DNA of 64,000 bases, from NCBI GenBank assembly GCA_902617025.1, contig CACMVB010000001.1:62001-126000 (forward strand), written 5' to 3'. Below are positions 1 through 7,851 of this stretch, in pieces. Position numbers and translations under genes: made by a program. The DNA comes from an uncultured Pelagibacteraceae bacterium (GTDB lineage Bacteria > Pseudomonadota > Alphaproteobacteria > Pelagibacterales > Pelagibacteraceae). The notes beneath the pieces are model-generated. The model was given only the letters and a program-made list of their open reading frames with translations, searched no databases and was not told the DNA's origin. The first letter of the stretch is position 1. The number at the start of each line of letters is the position of its first letter.

Positions 1-35
1 ATAATTTTTTTAGTTTATTTGGTAAATTAAATTGA
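1..35 (+). CDS. 3' end of a TatD-like hydrolase (partial)
   Basis: Reading frame 3 is open from the window edge to a TGA at 33-35 and ends in NFFSLFGKLN. This resembles the usual C-terminus of TatD-family metal-dependent DNases, which often end in an NFFxLF motif. The stop overlaps the TTG start of the next gene in a TTGA arrangement, as expected for translationally coupled operon genes. Only about 10 residues are visible, so the family assignment is a weak inference. Confidence 0.4.
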   Translation, partial: NFFSLFGKLN

Positions 36-799
36 AAAACAAATTTACGATTTTAGGCTGTGGTAGTTCATTAGGGTCACCATGGATAACTAACTATAGA
101 GGAAATCTAAGAGGCACATCTAAAAATTTGAGGACAAGATGTTGTGCTCATATCCAAAAAGGAAACTTGTCAGTTCTAATAGACACCTCTCCTGACATTA
201 AGCAGCAATTTTTAAAAAATAAAATAAGAAATCTTGACTGTATTTTGTATACGCATGAGCATGCAGATCAGACAGCGGGAATATTTGAAATGAGACCTTT
301 TTATTGGAAAAACAAATCAAAAATTCCCATTTACGGTAGCCCTAAAACAATACAAGCGTTAAAGAGTTCTTATAGCTTTTGTTTTGTTGAAAAGCATGGC
401 TATAAACCAATTATGAAAGCTAAGGTGATAAAAAAAAATTTTTTTATTTTTAAAAATAATATTAAATTATTTGTTAAAGCTTTTGATGTTAATCATGGAT
501 TGATAAAATCAACTGCATATGTAATTGATAAAATTGCTTACATAAGTGATTGCAATGGTATACCAGTAAAAAATTTCAAGCATCTTAAAAATCTTAATTA
601 CCTAATTTTAGATTGTTTAAAAATAGATAAACATCCATCTCATTTTTCTTTAGCTCAAGCTTTAAATCTTATAAATTTAATAAAACCTAAAAAGGCTATT
701 CTAACTAACTTGCATACTGATTTGGATTATTATGAATTAAAAAAAAAATTACCTAGAAATATTATTCCAGCTTATGATGGATTAAGCTTAAGTTATTAA
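32..799 (+). CDS. MBL-fold metal-dependent hydrolase, PhnP-like
   Basis: The 255-residue protein has the metallo-beta-lactamase metal motif THEHADQ at residues 74-80, preceded by a DTSPD strand at about 51-55. Further candidate ligands are a His in NVNHG near residue 153, an Asp in ISDCNG near 177 and a His in LTNLHTD near 226. This layout matches the PhnP/lipoyl-gene-associated branch of cytoplasmic phosphodiesterase-like MBL proteins. The start is a TTG overlapping the stop of the preceding TatD-like gene, so the two are probably co-transcribed. PhnP proper hydrolyses ribosyl cyclic phosphates in phosphonate use, but no phn genes are nearby, so the substrate is unknown. The 3' end overlaps the convergent glutathione peroxidase gene by 4 bp. 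Confidence 0.8.
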   Translation: MKNKFTILGCGSSLGSPWITNYRGNLRGTSKNLRTRCCAHIQKGNLSVLIDTSPDIKQQFLKNKIRNLDCILYTHEHADQTAGIFEMRPFYWKNKSKIPIYGSPKTIQALKSSYSFCFVEKHGYKPIMKAKVIKKNFFIFKNNIKLFVKAFDVNHGLIKSTAYVIDKIAYISDCNGIPVKNFKHLKNLNYLILDCLKIDKHPSHFSLAQALNLINLIKPKKAILTNLHTDLDYYELKKKLPRNIIPAYDGLSLSY

Positions 800-1332
800 A
801 TCAATTCTTCAATTTTTTTTAAGAATTTTTTAGATGTAGGCTTTGTTATTGATGAAAATGTTTCGGCAATTTTTCCGTCTTTTCCAATTATAATTTTATG
901 AAAATTCCATTTAGGAATAGCGCCAATTCCATAGTCTTTTCTGGCCCATTTATAAAATGGATGAGAATTATTTCCAATTACACTAATTTTTTCTGTCATT
1001 GGAAAAGTTATTCCAAAGTTTGTTTCACAAAAATCCTTAATTTCTTTATTACTGCCTGGTTCTTGCCTAAAATTATTAGTTGGGACGCCTAAAATAACTA
1101 AATTTTTGCTTTTATATTCAGACCATAATGTTTGAAGATCTTCATATTGGGGTGTGTAGCCGCATCTACTTGCAACATTAACTACTACAATTACCTTTCC
1201 TTTAAACTGACTTAATTTAATTAAATTCCCATCTATGCTATTGAATTCGTAATCGTAAGCGGTACCATTGTTCCCAGCTATAACTTTTGAAAAAAAACCG
1301 AACATAAACAAAATAATGAATATTTTTTTCAT
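796..1332 (-). CDS. Glutathione peroxidase-family protein, exported
   Basis: This thiol peroxidase reduces hydroperoxides. The catalytic cysteine is in NVASRCGYT (C57), and the protein has the family blocks QEPGSN and PKWNFHK, whose Trp is part of the catalytic site. It is a Cys enzyme, not a selenocysteine enzyme. The first 19-20 residues (MKKIFIILFMFGFFSKVIAG) form a convincing signal peptide, so it probably acts in the periplasm. The family's usual CNQF segment reads TNNF here, so the Gln of the classical tetrad is replaced by Asn, which is seen in many bacterial relatives. It overlaps the Fe-S scaffold gene upstream by 4 bp. Confidence 0.9.
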   Translation of the reverse strand: MKKIFIILFMFGFFSKVIAGNNGTAYDYEFNSIDGNLIKLSQFKGKVIVVVNVASRCGYTPQYEDLQTLWSEYKSKNLVILGVPTNNFRQEPGSNKEIKDFCETNFGITFPMTEKISVIGNNSHPFYKWARKDYGIGAIPKWNFHKIIIGKDGKIAETFSSITKPTSKKFLKKIEELI

Positions 1333-1730
1333 AATTTTAATGCTTTTAATACTGCATCAATTGGCAAAAATATACATTTAAATCTATTAAAATTGTCGCG
1401 ATTTAATAGTTTTTCGAAATCAGATAACCTCTTAGGGATTTTTACATTTTTTTTAATTGATATTTTTTTTAAGGTCATTAAATCATCTTTAACATCTTTT
1501 AATTTAACGTTTTTTATTTTTCTCGATATAAGACTTGCTGAAGCCTCGCAATATACACAGGACTCAGTTTCGTATTTCATTGAACTTATTTTTTTTTTAT
1601 TTGCTATTAGCTCTAAGGTAATTTTGTCTCCACAAGTTGAGTTTTTTAATGATATTTTATGTGAGAATTTATTTTCCAGACCTACATTTGATGTATTGGA
1701 AGCTAATTTGATAACGTCTTTATTGATCAT
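1329..1730 (-). CDS. NifU/SufU-like Fe-S cluster assembly scaffold
   Basis: The 133-residue protein has the IscU/SufU fold pattern with cysteines in STCGDK (C33), ESCVYCEAS (C58 and C61) and RFKCIFLP (C119). These match the three conserved cluster or zinc ligands of the family. SufU-type proteins accept sulfur from SufS and build or pass on Fe-S clusters, and in alphaproteobacteria they usually accompany SUF systems. Here it sits alone, between nhaA upstream and glutathione peroxidase downstream, overlapping each by 4 bp. No sufBCDS genes are in the window, so its partners lie elsewhere. Confidence 0.85.
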   Translation of the reverse strand: MINKDVIKLASNTSNVGLENKFSHKISLKNSTCGDKITLELIANKKKISSMKYETESCVYCEASASLISRKIKNVKLKDVKDDLMTLKKISIKKNVKIPKRLSDFEKLLNRDNFNRFKCIFLPIDAVLKALKL

Positions 1731-2899
1731 CTTTTAGAAGAGAGCAATAGTAAGAAATACCCGAAGAGGGTAGAGAGAAGAGATCCAGTTAACACTCCAA
1801 TTTTAACTCCATCCATATATTCTAAATTATTTACAAAAGCTAAATTTCCTACAAATAAACTCATTGTAAAACCAATACCTGTTAATATTGAAACTCCATA
1901 AAGAGCTAACCAAGTAGAACCAGATGGTTTATCGGCAAATTTAAGCTTAACAGATATATAAGAGAGGGCAAAAACACCAATTTGTTTTCCAAAAAAAAGA
2001 CCTAAAACAATTCCTAAAGGTACAGGATTTAACAAAGTAGCAAACGTAAGTCCTTCAAGTGAAACTCCTGCATTTGCAAAAGCAAAAAGCGGCATTATTC
2101 CAAAAGCTACATAAGGTGACAATCCATGTTCTAATTTAAGCAACATTGACTCTTTACTCTTATTTTTGTTATGTGGAATTGTCAGGGCCAGTAGAACACC
2201 TGCAATTGTGGCATGTATTCCAGATTGATGAGTAAAATCCCACAGAAAAATTCCTACAATTAAGAAAGGTATAAAACTTTTTATTTTATATTTATTAAGA
2301 GCTATTAAAACAATCAAAGATAATAACATCAGAACCAAATATTTTGCTTCAATATTTCCAGAATAAAAAAAGGCAATAATAACAATTGCCCCTAGATCAT
2401 CTATAATTGCTAGAGCAGTCAAAAAAACTTTAAGCGATATTGGAACCCTTTTACCTAATAATGATAAAACTCCTAAAGAGAAAGCAATATCTGTAGCTGA
2501 AGGTATAGCCCAACCATTTAACGTTGTGCTGTCAGAATAATTTACAACGATATAGAATAATGCTGGAACCGCCATCCCTCCGACTGCACCAATGATAGGT
2601 AGCATAGCTTGTTTTGGATTAGATAATTCTCCCTGAATAAATTCTCTTTTTATCTCTAATGAGACAAAAAAGAAAAATACAGCCATCAGAACGTCATTTA
2701 TCCAATGAAGAACACTTAGCTTTAGACCAAATTCTTTAGTACCAAGCGTGATATATTTTTCTAGGGTAGAAAAATAAATTTCACTTAAACCACCATTACT
2801 AATTATAAGTGCTAGTATTGCAGCAAATAACAAAACTAACCCAGAAGCAGCTTCAAGTTTAAAAAAATATTTAAATGGTTTTGTAATATGCTGTATCAT
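1727..2899 (-). CDS. nhaA: Na+/H+ antiporter NhaA
   Basis: This inner-membrane antiporter exchanges sodium for protons to control pH and sodium. The 390 residues carry about 12 hydrophobic helices and the transport-site motif ALAIIDDLGAI with the paired Asp residues at 167-168. The discontinuous helix IV segment SATDIAFSLG is also present. The length matches E. coli NhaA. It starts the leftward set nhaA-sufU-gpx and is read away from tRNA-Pro, so its promoter must lie in the 73 bp between 2900 and 2972. An Na+ exporter fits a marine cell. Confidence 0.97.
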   Translation of the reverse strand: MIQHITKPFKYFFKLEAASGLVLLFAAILALIISNGGLSEIYFSTLEKYITLGTKEFGLKLSVLHWINDVLMAVFFFFVSLEIKREFIQGELSNPKQAMLPIIGAVGGMAVPALFYIVVNYSDSTTLNGWAIPSATDIAFSLGVLSLLGKRVPISLKVFLTALAIIDDLGAIVIIAFFYSGNIEAKYLVLMLLSLIVLIALNKYKIKSFIPFLIVGIFLWDFTHQSGIHATIAGVLLALTIPHNKNKSKESMLLKLEHGLSPYVAFGIMPLFAFANAGVSLEGLTFATLLNPVPLGIVLGLFFGKQIGVFALSYISVKLKFADKPSGSTWLALYGVSILTGIGFTMSLFVGNLAFVNNLEYMDGVKIGVLTGSLLSTLFGYFLLLLSSKR

Positions 2900-2972
2900 T
2901 GGTATTATTTACTTCTATAGAGACCATCTTTCAATTGCCAAAATCACTTAATTAACCTATAAAACAGACGTT

Positions 2973-3049
<77 letters not shown>

Positions 3050-3057
3050 TTATAAAC

Positions 3058-3342
3058 ATGAAAAAAGCTAAAATTTATATTCCTGCTAAAACTGCGATGC
3101 AATCGGGCAGGGGCAAACTTAAAAATTGGGTATTAGAATTTATAACTAAAGATCCCTCAATAAATCCTTTAATGGGGTGGGAGACATCGACGGATACCCT
3201 TGAAGAAGTTATTCTTAAGTTTCCATCAAAAGAAAAAGCTATAGAATACGCCGAAAAAAATAATATATCATATAATGTTATTGAACCTAATAAGAAAGAA
3301 TTTGTTATAAAATCATACGCAGATAATTTTCTTAAAGATTAA
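3058..3342 (+). CDS. NADH dehydrogenase (complex I) NDUFS4-like accessory subunit
   Basis: This 94-residue soluble protein matches the ETC complex I accessory family (mitochondrial NDUFS4/18 kDa subunit). It begins KAKIYIPAKTAMQSG, followed by WVLEF, then NPLMGWETSTDT and a segment that in this family reads F.sKE.Ai.YAe. Alphaproteobacteria carry this subunit away from the main nuo operon, and it stabilises the NADH-binding arm on the cytoplasmic side. The ATG lies 8 bp after tRNA-Pro. The next gene starts 2 bp after its stop, suggesting a tRNA-Pro/ndufs4/sbmA/AEC transcription unit. Confidence 0.9.
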   Translation: MKKAKIYIPAKTAMQSGRGKLKNWVLEFITKDPSINPLMGWETSTDTLEEVILKFPSKEKAIEYAEKNNISYNVIEPNKKEFVIKSYADNFLKD

Positions 3343-3344
3343 AT

Positions 3345-4352
3345 ATGTGGAGAAGTTTTTTCAGAGATAAAAAATGGTTTTATTGGTCCTACGGAGGAGG
3401 TTTTTTTATTATTTCTTTACTAGTTTTGCAAACTTATTTGGATGTTCTCTTCAATAGTTGGTACAAGGATTTTTACGATATACTCCAAACAGCTGAAAAA
3501 CGTGAAATATCTGAGTTTTGGGAGTCAATTAAAAGATTCTTATATATAGCACTTCCGTACGTTACACTATTTGCATTTACTAATTGGTTTACAAGGCTAT
3601 GGGCATTTAGATGGAGAGAGGCTATGACGTTTTCGTATATGCCATATTGGAGAGCCACCGAGGCAAAAGTAGAGGGTTCATCTCAAAGAATTCAAGAAGA
3701 CTGTATGAACTTTGCAAAAATTGTAGAGTCAATTGGGTTGCAAGTCGTTAAAGCTATTATGACATTAATAGCATTCATACCAATTTTATGGGTTCTTTCT
3801 TCAAATGTTACTGTACCTTTTCTAAACAACGTATCAGGATCTTTAGTATGGGTAGCACTTACTCTTAGTTTAGGTGGAATACTTATTAGTTGGCTAGTCG
3901 GAATAAAATTACCTGGTCTTGAATACAACAATCAAAAGGTTGAAGCTGCATTTAGAAAAGAATTAGTTTACGGTGAAGACGACAGAAAAAATTATGTCCA
4001 AGCTCCTACAATTTTACAATTGTTTACTGGAATAAAATTCAATTATCATAAGCTATTTTTACACTACGGATATTTCGATTTATGGGCTATTTGGTACAGA
4101 CAATTATTTGTAATTGTACCATTTTTAATAATGGCTCCAGGATTGTTTACTGCAGCGTTCACTTTGGGTATTATGATGCAAGTAGTAAATGCATTCGGTG
4201 AGGTAAAGGACGCTTTCTCTGTATTTTTATATAATTGGACAAGAATTACAGAACTAAGATCAATACATAAGCGATTAATGGAGTTCGAAACGGCTATTAA
4301 TTACAACACTAATAAGTTGAGAAAGCCTCGAAAATCTGATGTAAGAGTTTAA
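3345..4352 (+). CDS. SbmA/BacA-like membrane transporter
   Basis: The 335-residue membrane protein starts MWRSFFRDKKWFYWSYGG and has several hydrophobic segments. It contains the SbmA/BacA signature block WRATEAKVEGSSQRIQED (about residues 101-118). Homologues are inner-membrane, proton-driven importers of peptides such as microcins and proline-rich antimicrobial peptides, and of vitamin B12-like compounds. They resemble an ABC transporter membrane domain without an ATPase, and no ATPase domain is present here. It is slightly shorter than E. coli SbmA. Its stop overlaps the start of the AEC transporter gene in a TAATG arrangement. The substrate cannot be told from sequence. Confidence 0.88.
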   Translation: MWRSFFRDKKWFYWSYGGGFFIISLLVLQTYLDVLFNSWYKDFYDILQTAEKREISEFWESIKRFLYIALPYVTLFAFTNWFTRLWAFRWREAMTFSYMPYWRATEAKVEGSSQRIQEDCMNFAKIVESIGLQVVKAIMTLIAFIPILWVLSSNVTVPFLNNVSGSLVWVALTLSLGGILISWLVGIKLPGLEYNNQKVEAAFRKELVYGEDDRKNYVQAPTILQLFTGIKFNYHKLFLHYGYFDLWAIWYRQLFVIVPFLIMAPGLFTAAFTLGIMMQVVNAFGEVKDAFSVFLYNWTRITELRSIHKRLMEFETAINYNTNKLRKPRKSDVRV

Positions 4353-5251
4353 TGGAACTCTATATCAAACTGATAGACGTCATACTTCCAGTATTTTTTG
4401 TAATTGGTATAGGCTATTACCTTGGAAAAAAAGATCCAAATTTTAATACCGATTTTATAACCACATTGGCTGGTAATGTGGGTACACCTGCAATGATTTT
4501 TTATACTATTACTTCTACAGGTGTAACTTTAGAAACATTTATAGAATATTTTACATATGCTTTAATTATAATAGGCGGGTTTGCTGTGGTAGGCTTAATT
4601 GTTCTTGTTTTAATGAAAAAGGACTTTGTAAGTGAACTCCCTCCATTAATATTGCCAAATACTGGTAATATGGGTATACCCATTTGCTTATTTGCCTATG
4701 GTACAGAGGGTTTAGGTATAGCCTCTGCTATAGCATCAGTAATTATTTTGCTTCATTTCACATTAGGGGTCCTCTTAGCAAAAAAGAGTTTTTCACTGAA
4801 AATATTAATTACTAATATGCCTATTTACGGGATAATAGCGGCTATCATTGTTTTATATTATGATTGGGAGGTTCCTGGCTTTGTACTTAACACTACGTTT
4901 TTATTAACCTACGCTACAATATTTCTGGTTCTGATGTCCTTAGGAATTGCATTGACTAAATTAAAAGTAGTATCATGGTTGAATGCATCTATTTTAAGCG
5001 GTGTTAGAATTATATTTGGTCCCTTAATTGGATTTGGATTAATTAAATATCTAAATCTCAGTGGATTAGCAGCTGGGGTTCTTTTAATTCAATCTGCAAT
5101 GCCAAGTGCTATTTTAACTTACTTAGTTGGTTCTATGTATTCAGAAAAAAGGGTAGTCGATAGTATTGCTAGCGTTATAGTCACTTCTACAGTAATGTCA
5201 TTTATAACTATTCCAATTGTTGTATATTTAAGTCTTAAATATTTCCAATAA
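4352..5251 (+). CDS. AEC (auxin efflux carrier) family transporter
   Basis: The 299-residue protein is nearly all membrane helix, about 10 segments in two repeats. The conserved features are PVFFVIGIGYYLGKK near the start, NTGNMGIPICLFAYG around residues 104-118 and QSAMPSAILTYLVG in the second half. Bacterial AEC members include malonate and other organic-acid carriers, but the substrate is unknown. Its ATG overlaps the stop of the SbmA/BacA-like gene, so it is probably the last gene of that operon. Confidence 0.88.
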   Translation: MELYIKLIDVILPVFFVIGIGYYLGKKDPNFNTDFITTLAGNVGTPAMIFYTITSTGVTLETFIEYFTYALIIIGGFAVVGLIVLVLMKKDFVSELPPLILPNTGNMGIPICLFAYGTEGLGIASAIASVIILLHFTLGVLLAKKSFSLKILITNMPIYGIIAAIIVLYYDWEVPGFVLNTTFLLTYATIFLVLMSLGIALTKLKVVSWLNASILSGVRIIFGPLIGFGLIKYLNLSGLAAGVLLIQSAMPSAILTYLVGSMYSEKRVVDSIASVIVTSTVMSFITIPIVVYLSLKYFQ

Positions 5252-5339
5252 ATACAGTTATTTATATTATATAATTAAAGTAATATATAAAGTAATAGGT
5301 AAGTATTAATTATATATATAATAAAAAAAATAAATAAAC

Positions 5340-5389
5340 ATTGAAAAATAACACTTATTTAGGCTAAAAAAATAAGTAATAAGTTCAAT
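5340..5389. repeat. Two-part inverted repeat (possible RNA hairpin)
   Basis: ATTGAA (5340-5345) and ACTTATTT (5353-5360) are mirrored by AAATAAGT (5370-5377) and TTCAAT (5384-5389). This gives two perfect stems of 6 and 8 bp separated by a 7x6 internal loop and closed by a 9-nt loop. No T-run follows on the plus strand, so it is not a standard terminator for the AEC gene. Confidence 0.5.
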
Positions 5390-5471
5390 GGGATGTTTAA
5401 AATTGAGGATATATAGGATAAATTCATAAAAAATTAACTTTTGAAAGCTTTAAAACGAGTAAAATAGGGTG

Positions 5472-5588
5472 TTTTAGACTACTCTAAAAGTAGCGATAAT
5501 CAATAATTCTACAAGCTTTGCGTGTACCGAATATAGCGTTTAAACGGCCATAGAGGGTGTTTTTTTAACAATCATTGATTTTAGAGTA
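5472..5588. repeat. TTTTAGAGTA-type inverted repeats
   Basis: TTTTAGA (5472-5478) and TCTAAAA (5483-5489) form a perfect 7-bp hairpin with a 4-nt loop. The right arm belongs to TACTCTAAAA (5480-5489), which recurs inverted as TTTTAGAGTA at 5579-5588. A short related patch (TCAAT.ATT) lies inside both arms. GGGTGTTTT occurs near both ends. The function is unknown. Confidence 0.45.
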
Positions 5589-5663
5589 CAACTGACTGGT
5601 GTGTGGATAAAAAATACAGTCAAATAGGGGCTAATAGACCCGATCGCGCGTCAAATAACAATT

Positions 5664-5939
5664 CTAGAGCCTTATACCCTCTTTTTTTAGTAAAAATCTC
5701 TTTGTTTTTAAGCCTCCTTTGCCTGAATAGCCTCCAAGTGATCCATCAGATCTTATAACTCTATGACAAGGAATTTTGGGCGCATAAGGGTTTTTCCCTA
5801 TAGCACTAGCCACAGCACGTACAGCATGAGGTTTTCCTATGCCTTTTGCTACTTGAGAGTATGTTTTAACGCTTCCACGAGGTATTTTCCTCAAATAAGC
5901 CCATACTTTCAGCTGAAATTTAGTACCTACTAGCTTCAT
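5664..5939 (-). CDS. Minimal O6-methylguanine-DNA methyltransferase domain protein
   Basis: The 91-residue protein is only the catalytic and DNA-binding half of the Ogt/Ada family. It has a winged-helix part (FQLKVWAYLRKIPRGSVKTY), the Arg-finger region HAVRAVASAIGKNP, the acceptor motif PCHRVI and then SGKGGLKTKR. The acceptor Cys is present, so it could be a suicide methyl acceptor rather than a Cys-less alkyltransferase-like protein. It lacks the usual N-terminal ribonuclease-like domain of about 70-80 residues. Its ATG overlaps the TGA of the small membrane protein upstream (ATGA). Confidence 0.85.
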   Translation of the reverse strand: MKLVGTKFQLKVWAYLRKIPRGSVKTYSQVAKGIGKPHAVRAVASAIGKNPYAPKIPCHRVIRSDGSLGGYSGKGGLKTKRFLLKKEGIRL

Positions 5940-6103
5940 CAGTCAAAAATTAAGTAAATTGTTAGAGATATGCCTATTATAAGGGCTATTATTAAGCCTA
6001 TAGCTATCATTTTTTTGCCTTTAGAGCTTGAGTTAGTCCAGAAGTACGAAATTCCGTAAACAGCTGCTATAAATACTACTATAGGAAGAATAAATTTAAT
6101 CAT
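5939..6103 (-). CDS. Small two-helix membrane protein, unknown
   Basis: From the ATG at 6103 this is a 54-residue protein beginning MIKFILPIVVFIAAVYGIS. It has two hydrophobic segments flanking a short SSSKGKK turn, so both ends probably face the same side of the inner membrane. A longer frame reaches 6139, but its extra 12 residues (MILDVNTYNFKI) are less plausible. It is coupled to the MGMT-like gene by an ATGA overlap. No family was recognised. Confidence 0.55.
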   Translation of the reverse strand: MIKFILPIVVFIAAVYGISYFWTNSSSKGKKMIAIGLIIALIIGISLTIYLIFD

Positions 6104-6184
6104 TATTTTAAAATTATACGTATTGACATCTAAAATCACTTATTATATTACTATTGATAATTAATTGTTATCATTAGTAATTAT

Positions 6185-7138
6185 ATGAATGAATTATTAA
6201 CAGACGTAAAAAAGCTTCATGAAGAAACTTTAGAAAACCTTAAAAGTTCGAAAGCAAATAACACGCTCAGGGCGTATAAATCTGATTTTAAAGATTTTGG
6301 AGCTTTTTGTTCAAAACACGGATTTAACTCAATGCCAACAGAGCCTAAAGTTGTATCATTATATCTCACTCATCTTTCTGGTGTCTCTAAAATCAGCACA
6401 CTTAGACGAAGATTGGTATCTATAGGTATAGTTCACAAACTTAAAGGTCATTATTTAGATACTAAACACCCGGTCATTATTGAAAACCTAATGGGTATAA
6501 AAAGAAAAAAAGGAAGCATTCAAAAAGGGAAAAAACCAATATTAATCAATCATTTAAAACAAATTATTAATGTGATAGATGAGCAAAAAATAGAAAAAAT
6601 TAAAAAATTAAGAAATAAAACCCTAATACTTTTAGGTTTTGGTGGAGGCTTTAGACGTACTGAACTTATTTCTATTGACCATGAAGACATAGACTTTGTT
6701 CAGGAAGGAATAAAAATAACTGTTAAAAGGTCTAAAACAGATCAATTTGGAGAAGGTATGATCAAAGGTCTACCCTATTTCTCTAATGAAAAATATTGTC
6801 CAGTTACAAATTTAAAAAATTGGTTAACATTATCTAAAATAAAAACAGGGCCAATATTTAGAAGGTTTTCCAAAGGATCAAATCTAACTAGCCATAGATT
6901 AACAGATCAATCAGTAGTATTAATAATTAAGGATTGTTTAAAATTGGCAGGAATAGAAAATCAAAATTTTTCTGGTCATAGTTTGAGATCTGGTTTTGCA
7001 ACAGTAGCAGCAGAATCAGGTGCTGATGAGAGAAGCATAATGGCAATGACAGGTCATAAAACTACTCAAATGGTAAGGAGATATATAAAAGAAGCGAATT
7101 TATTTAAGAATAATGCTTTAAATAAAATAAAAATATAA
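6185..7138 (+). CDS. Tyrosine recombinase / phage-type integrase
   Basis: The 317-residue protein has an N-terminal SAM-like core-binding domain (about 10-95) and a C-terminal catalytic domain. The catalytic residues are all visible: Arg in GFRRTELISI (157/158), HSLRSG (H265, R268), His in TGHKTTQ (291) and the nucleophile Tyr in VRRYI (300). It resembles integrases of mobile elements and XerC/D relatives. No phage structural, excisionase or relaxase genes are near, so it is a lone integrase. The gene-free repeat region lies 0.5-0.9 kb to its left and glycan genes to its right, suggesting an integration hotspot. Its promoter would lie in 6140-6184. Confidence 0.9.
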   Translation: MNELLTDVKKLHEETLENLKSSKANNTLRAYKSDFKDFGAFCSKHGFNSMPTEPKVVSLYLTHLSGVSKISTLRRRLVSIGIVHKLKGHYLDTKHPVIIENLMGIKRKKGSIQKGKKPILINHLKQIINVIDEQKIEKIKKLRNKTLILLGFGGGFRRTELISIDHEDIDFVQEGIKITVKRSKTDQFGEGMIKGLPYFSNEKYCPVTNLKNWLTLSKIKTGPIFRRFSKGSNLTSHRLTDQSVVLIIKDCLKLAGIENQNFSGHSLRSGFATVAAESGADERSIMAMTGHKTTQMVRRYIKEANLFKNNALNKIKI

Positions 7139-7143
7139 AAAAT

Positions 7144-7851
7144 TTAATCTCTAAAGTATTTGTGGATAAAAATTAAATCACCATGAATCCAATTTACAAA
7201 ATAATAATCATTTTTTTTGAAATATTGATACAAATTTGAATTTATTAAATTATCGATATTATTATTCTTAAATTTTAACTTATTCAAACTTAAATCAAGA
7301 TATTCAACAGAGATAACACTGGGTTTGAATTTATTTATATTAAACCCGGATAAAACTTTTTCTTCATGTCCTTCTACATCGATATTCATATAATCAATTT
7401 TTTTTTGAAAATTTATATTATCTAAAATTGTATCTAATTTGTAAGTTCTAATTTTTTTTACTTGTTTGACTTTAGCTTTTTGATATTCAGACACATTTTT
7501 ACTCAAAGTATTTATTGGAGAGGAAGAGTGATAAAAATACAAATCAGCATCCCCGTCTTTATCTGCTATTGCATAATTAAGATTTATATCTTTAGGTCTA
7601 GAAATATTAAATAATTCTACATTTTTTATATCTAGATCTATATTAACACCACTCCAACCTTTTTTATGTAAAAGGTAAGTATTACTATTTGAAATTGGAT
7701 GTTGAGAGCCTATATCAATATATGTTCCTACTGGTTGATCTTTAAATATATAATCAATTAATAAATCAATACCACTATAAGAATAAGAAATTTTTTTATA
7801 TTTTATTTTTCTTTTATAAATCCTTGCTAAATCAATAATTTTTTTAATCAT
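7144..7851 (-). CDS. FkbM-family methyltransferase
   Basis: The 235-residue protein has an SAM-binding opening TYIDIGSQHPISNSNT, in which the usual DVGAN becomes DIGSQ, and the FkbM block YMNIDVEGHEEKVLSGF. FkbM-type enzymes O-methylate sugars or polyketides. Next to two glycosyltransferase genes, a role in capping or decorating a surface glycan is likely. Its ATG overlaps the stop of the GT2 gene by 4 bp, so the three genes form one unit. The acceptor is unknown. Confidence 0.85.
   Translation of the reverse strand: MIKKIIDLARIYKRKIKYKKISYSYSGIDLLIDYIFKDQPVGTYIDIGSQHPISNSNTYLLHKKGWSGVNIDLDIKNVELFNISRPKDINLNYAIADKDGDADLYFYHSSSPINTLSKNVSEYQKAKVKQVKKIRTYKLDTILDNINFQKKIDYMNIDVEGHEEKVLSGFNINKFKPSVISVEYLDLSLNKLKFKNNNIDNLINSNLYQYFKKNDYYFVNWIHGDLIFIHKYFRD

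Larger units (their letters stand above)
5252..5663. other. 412 bp gene-free region with inverted repeats
   Basis: No ORF of useful length or tRNA is seen here. The first 90 bp are almost pure A/T. After that come a two-part inverted repeat at 5340-5389, a short hairpin at 5472-5489, and an inverted copy of its right arm at 5579-5588. A more GC-rich patch runs from about 5511 to 5550, and GATCGCGCGTC occurs near 5642-5652. An 8-bp direct repeat GTCAAATA occurs near 5619 and 5650. This is by far the longest gene-free stretch in an otherwise tightly packed window. It lies close to an integrase gene and could be an attachment region, gene remnant or non-coding RNA. Confidence 0.6.

Noticed and set aside
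5252-5340. CRISPR array or tandem repeat in the A/T-rich start of the gap
   Set aside because: The sequence is low-complexity A/T without regularly spaced repeats.
5340-5389. Intrinsic terminator of the AEC transporter gene
   Set aside because: A hairpin is present but no T-run follows on the plus strand; kept only as an inverted repeat.
5252-7138. Prophage or integrative element
   Set aside because: Only an integrase is present; no capsid, terminase, relaxase or excisionase genes and no tRNA-derived direct repeat were found.
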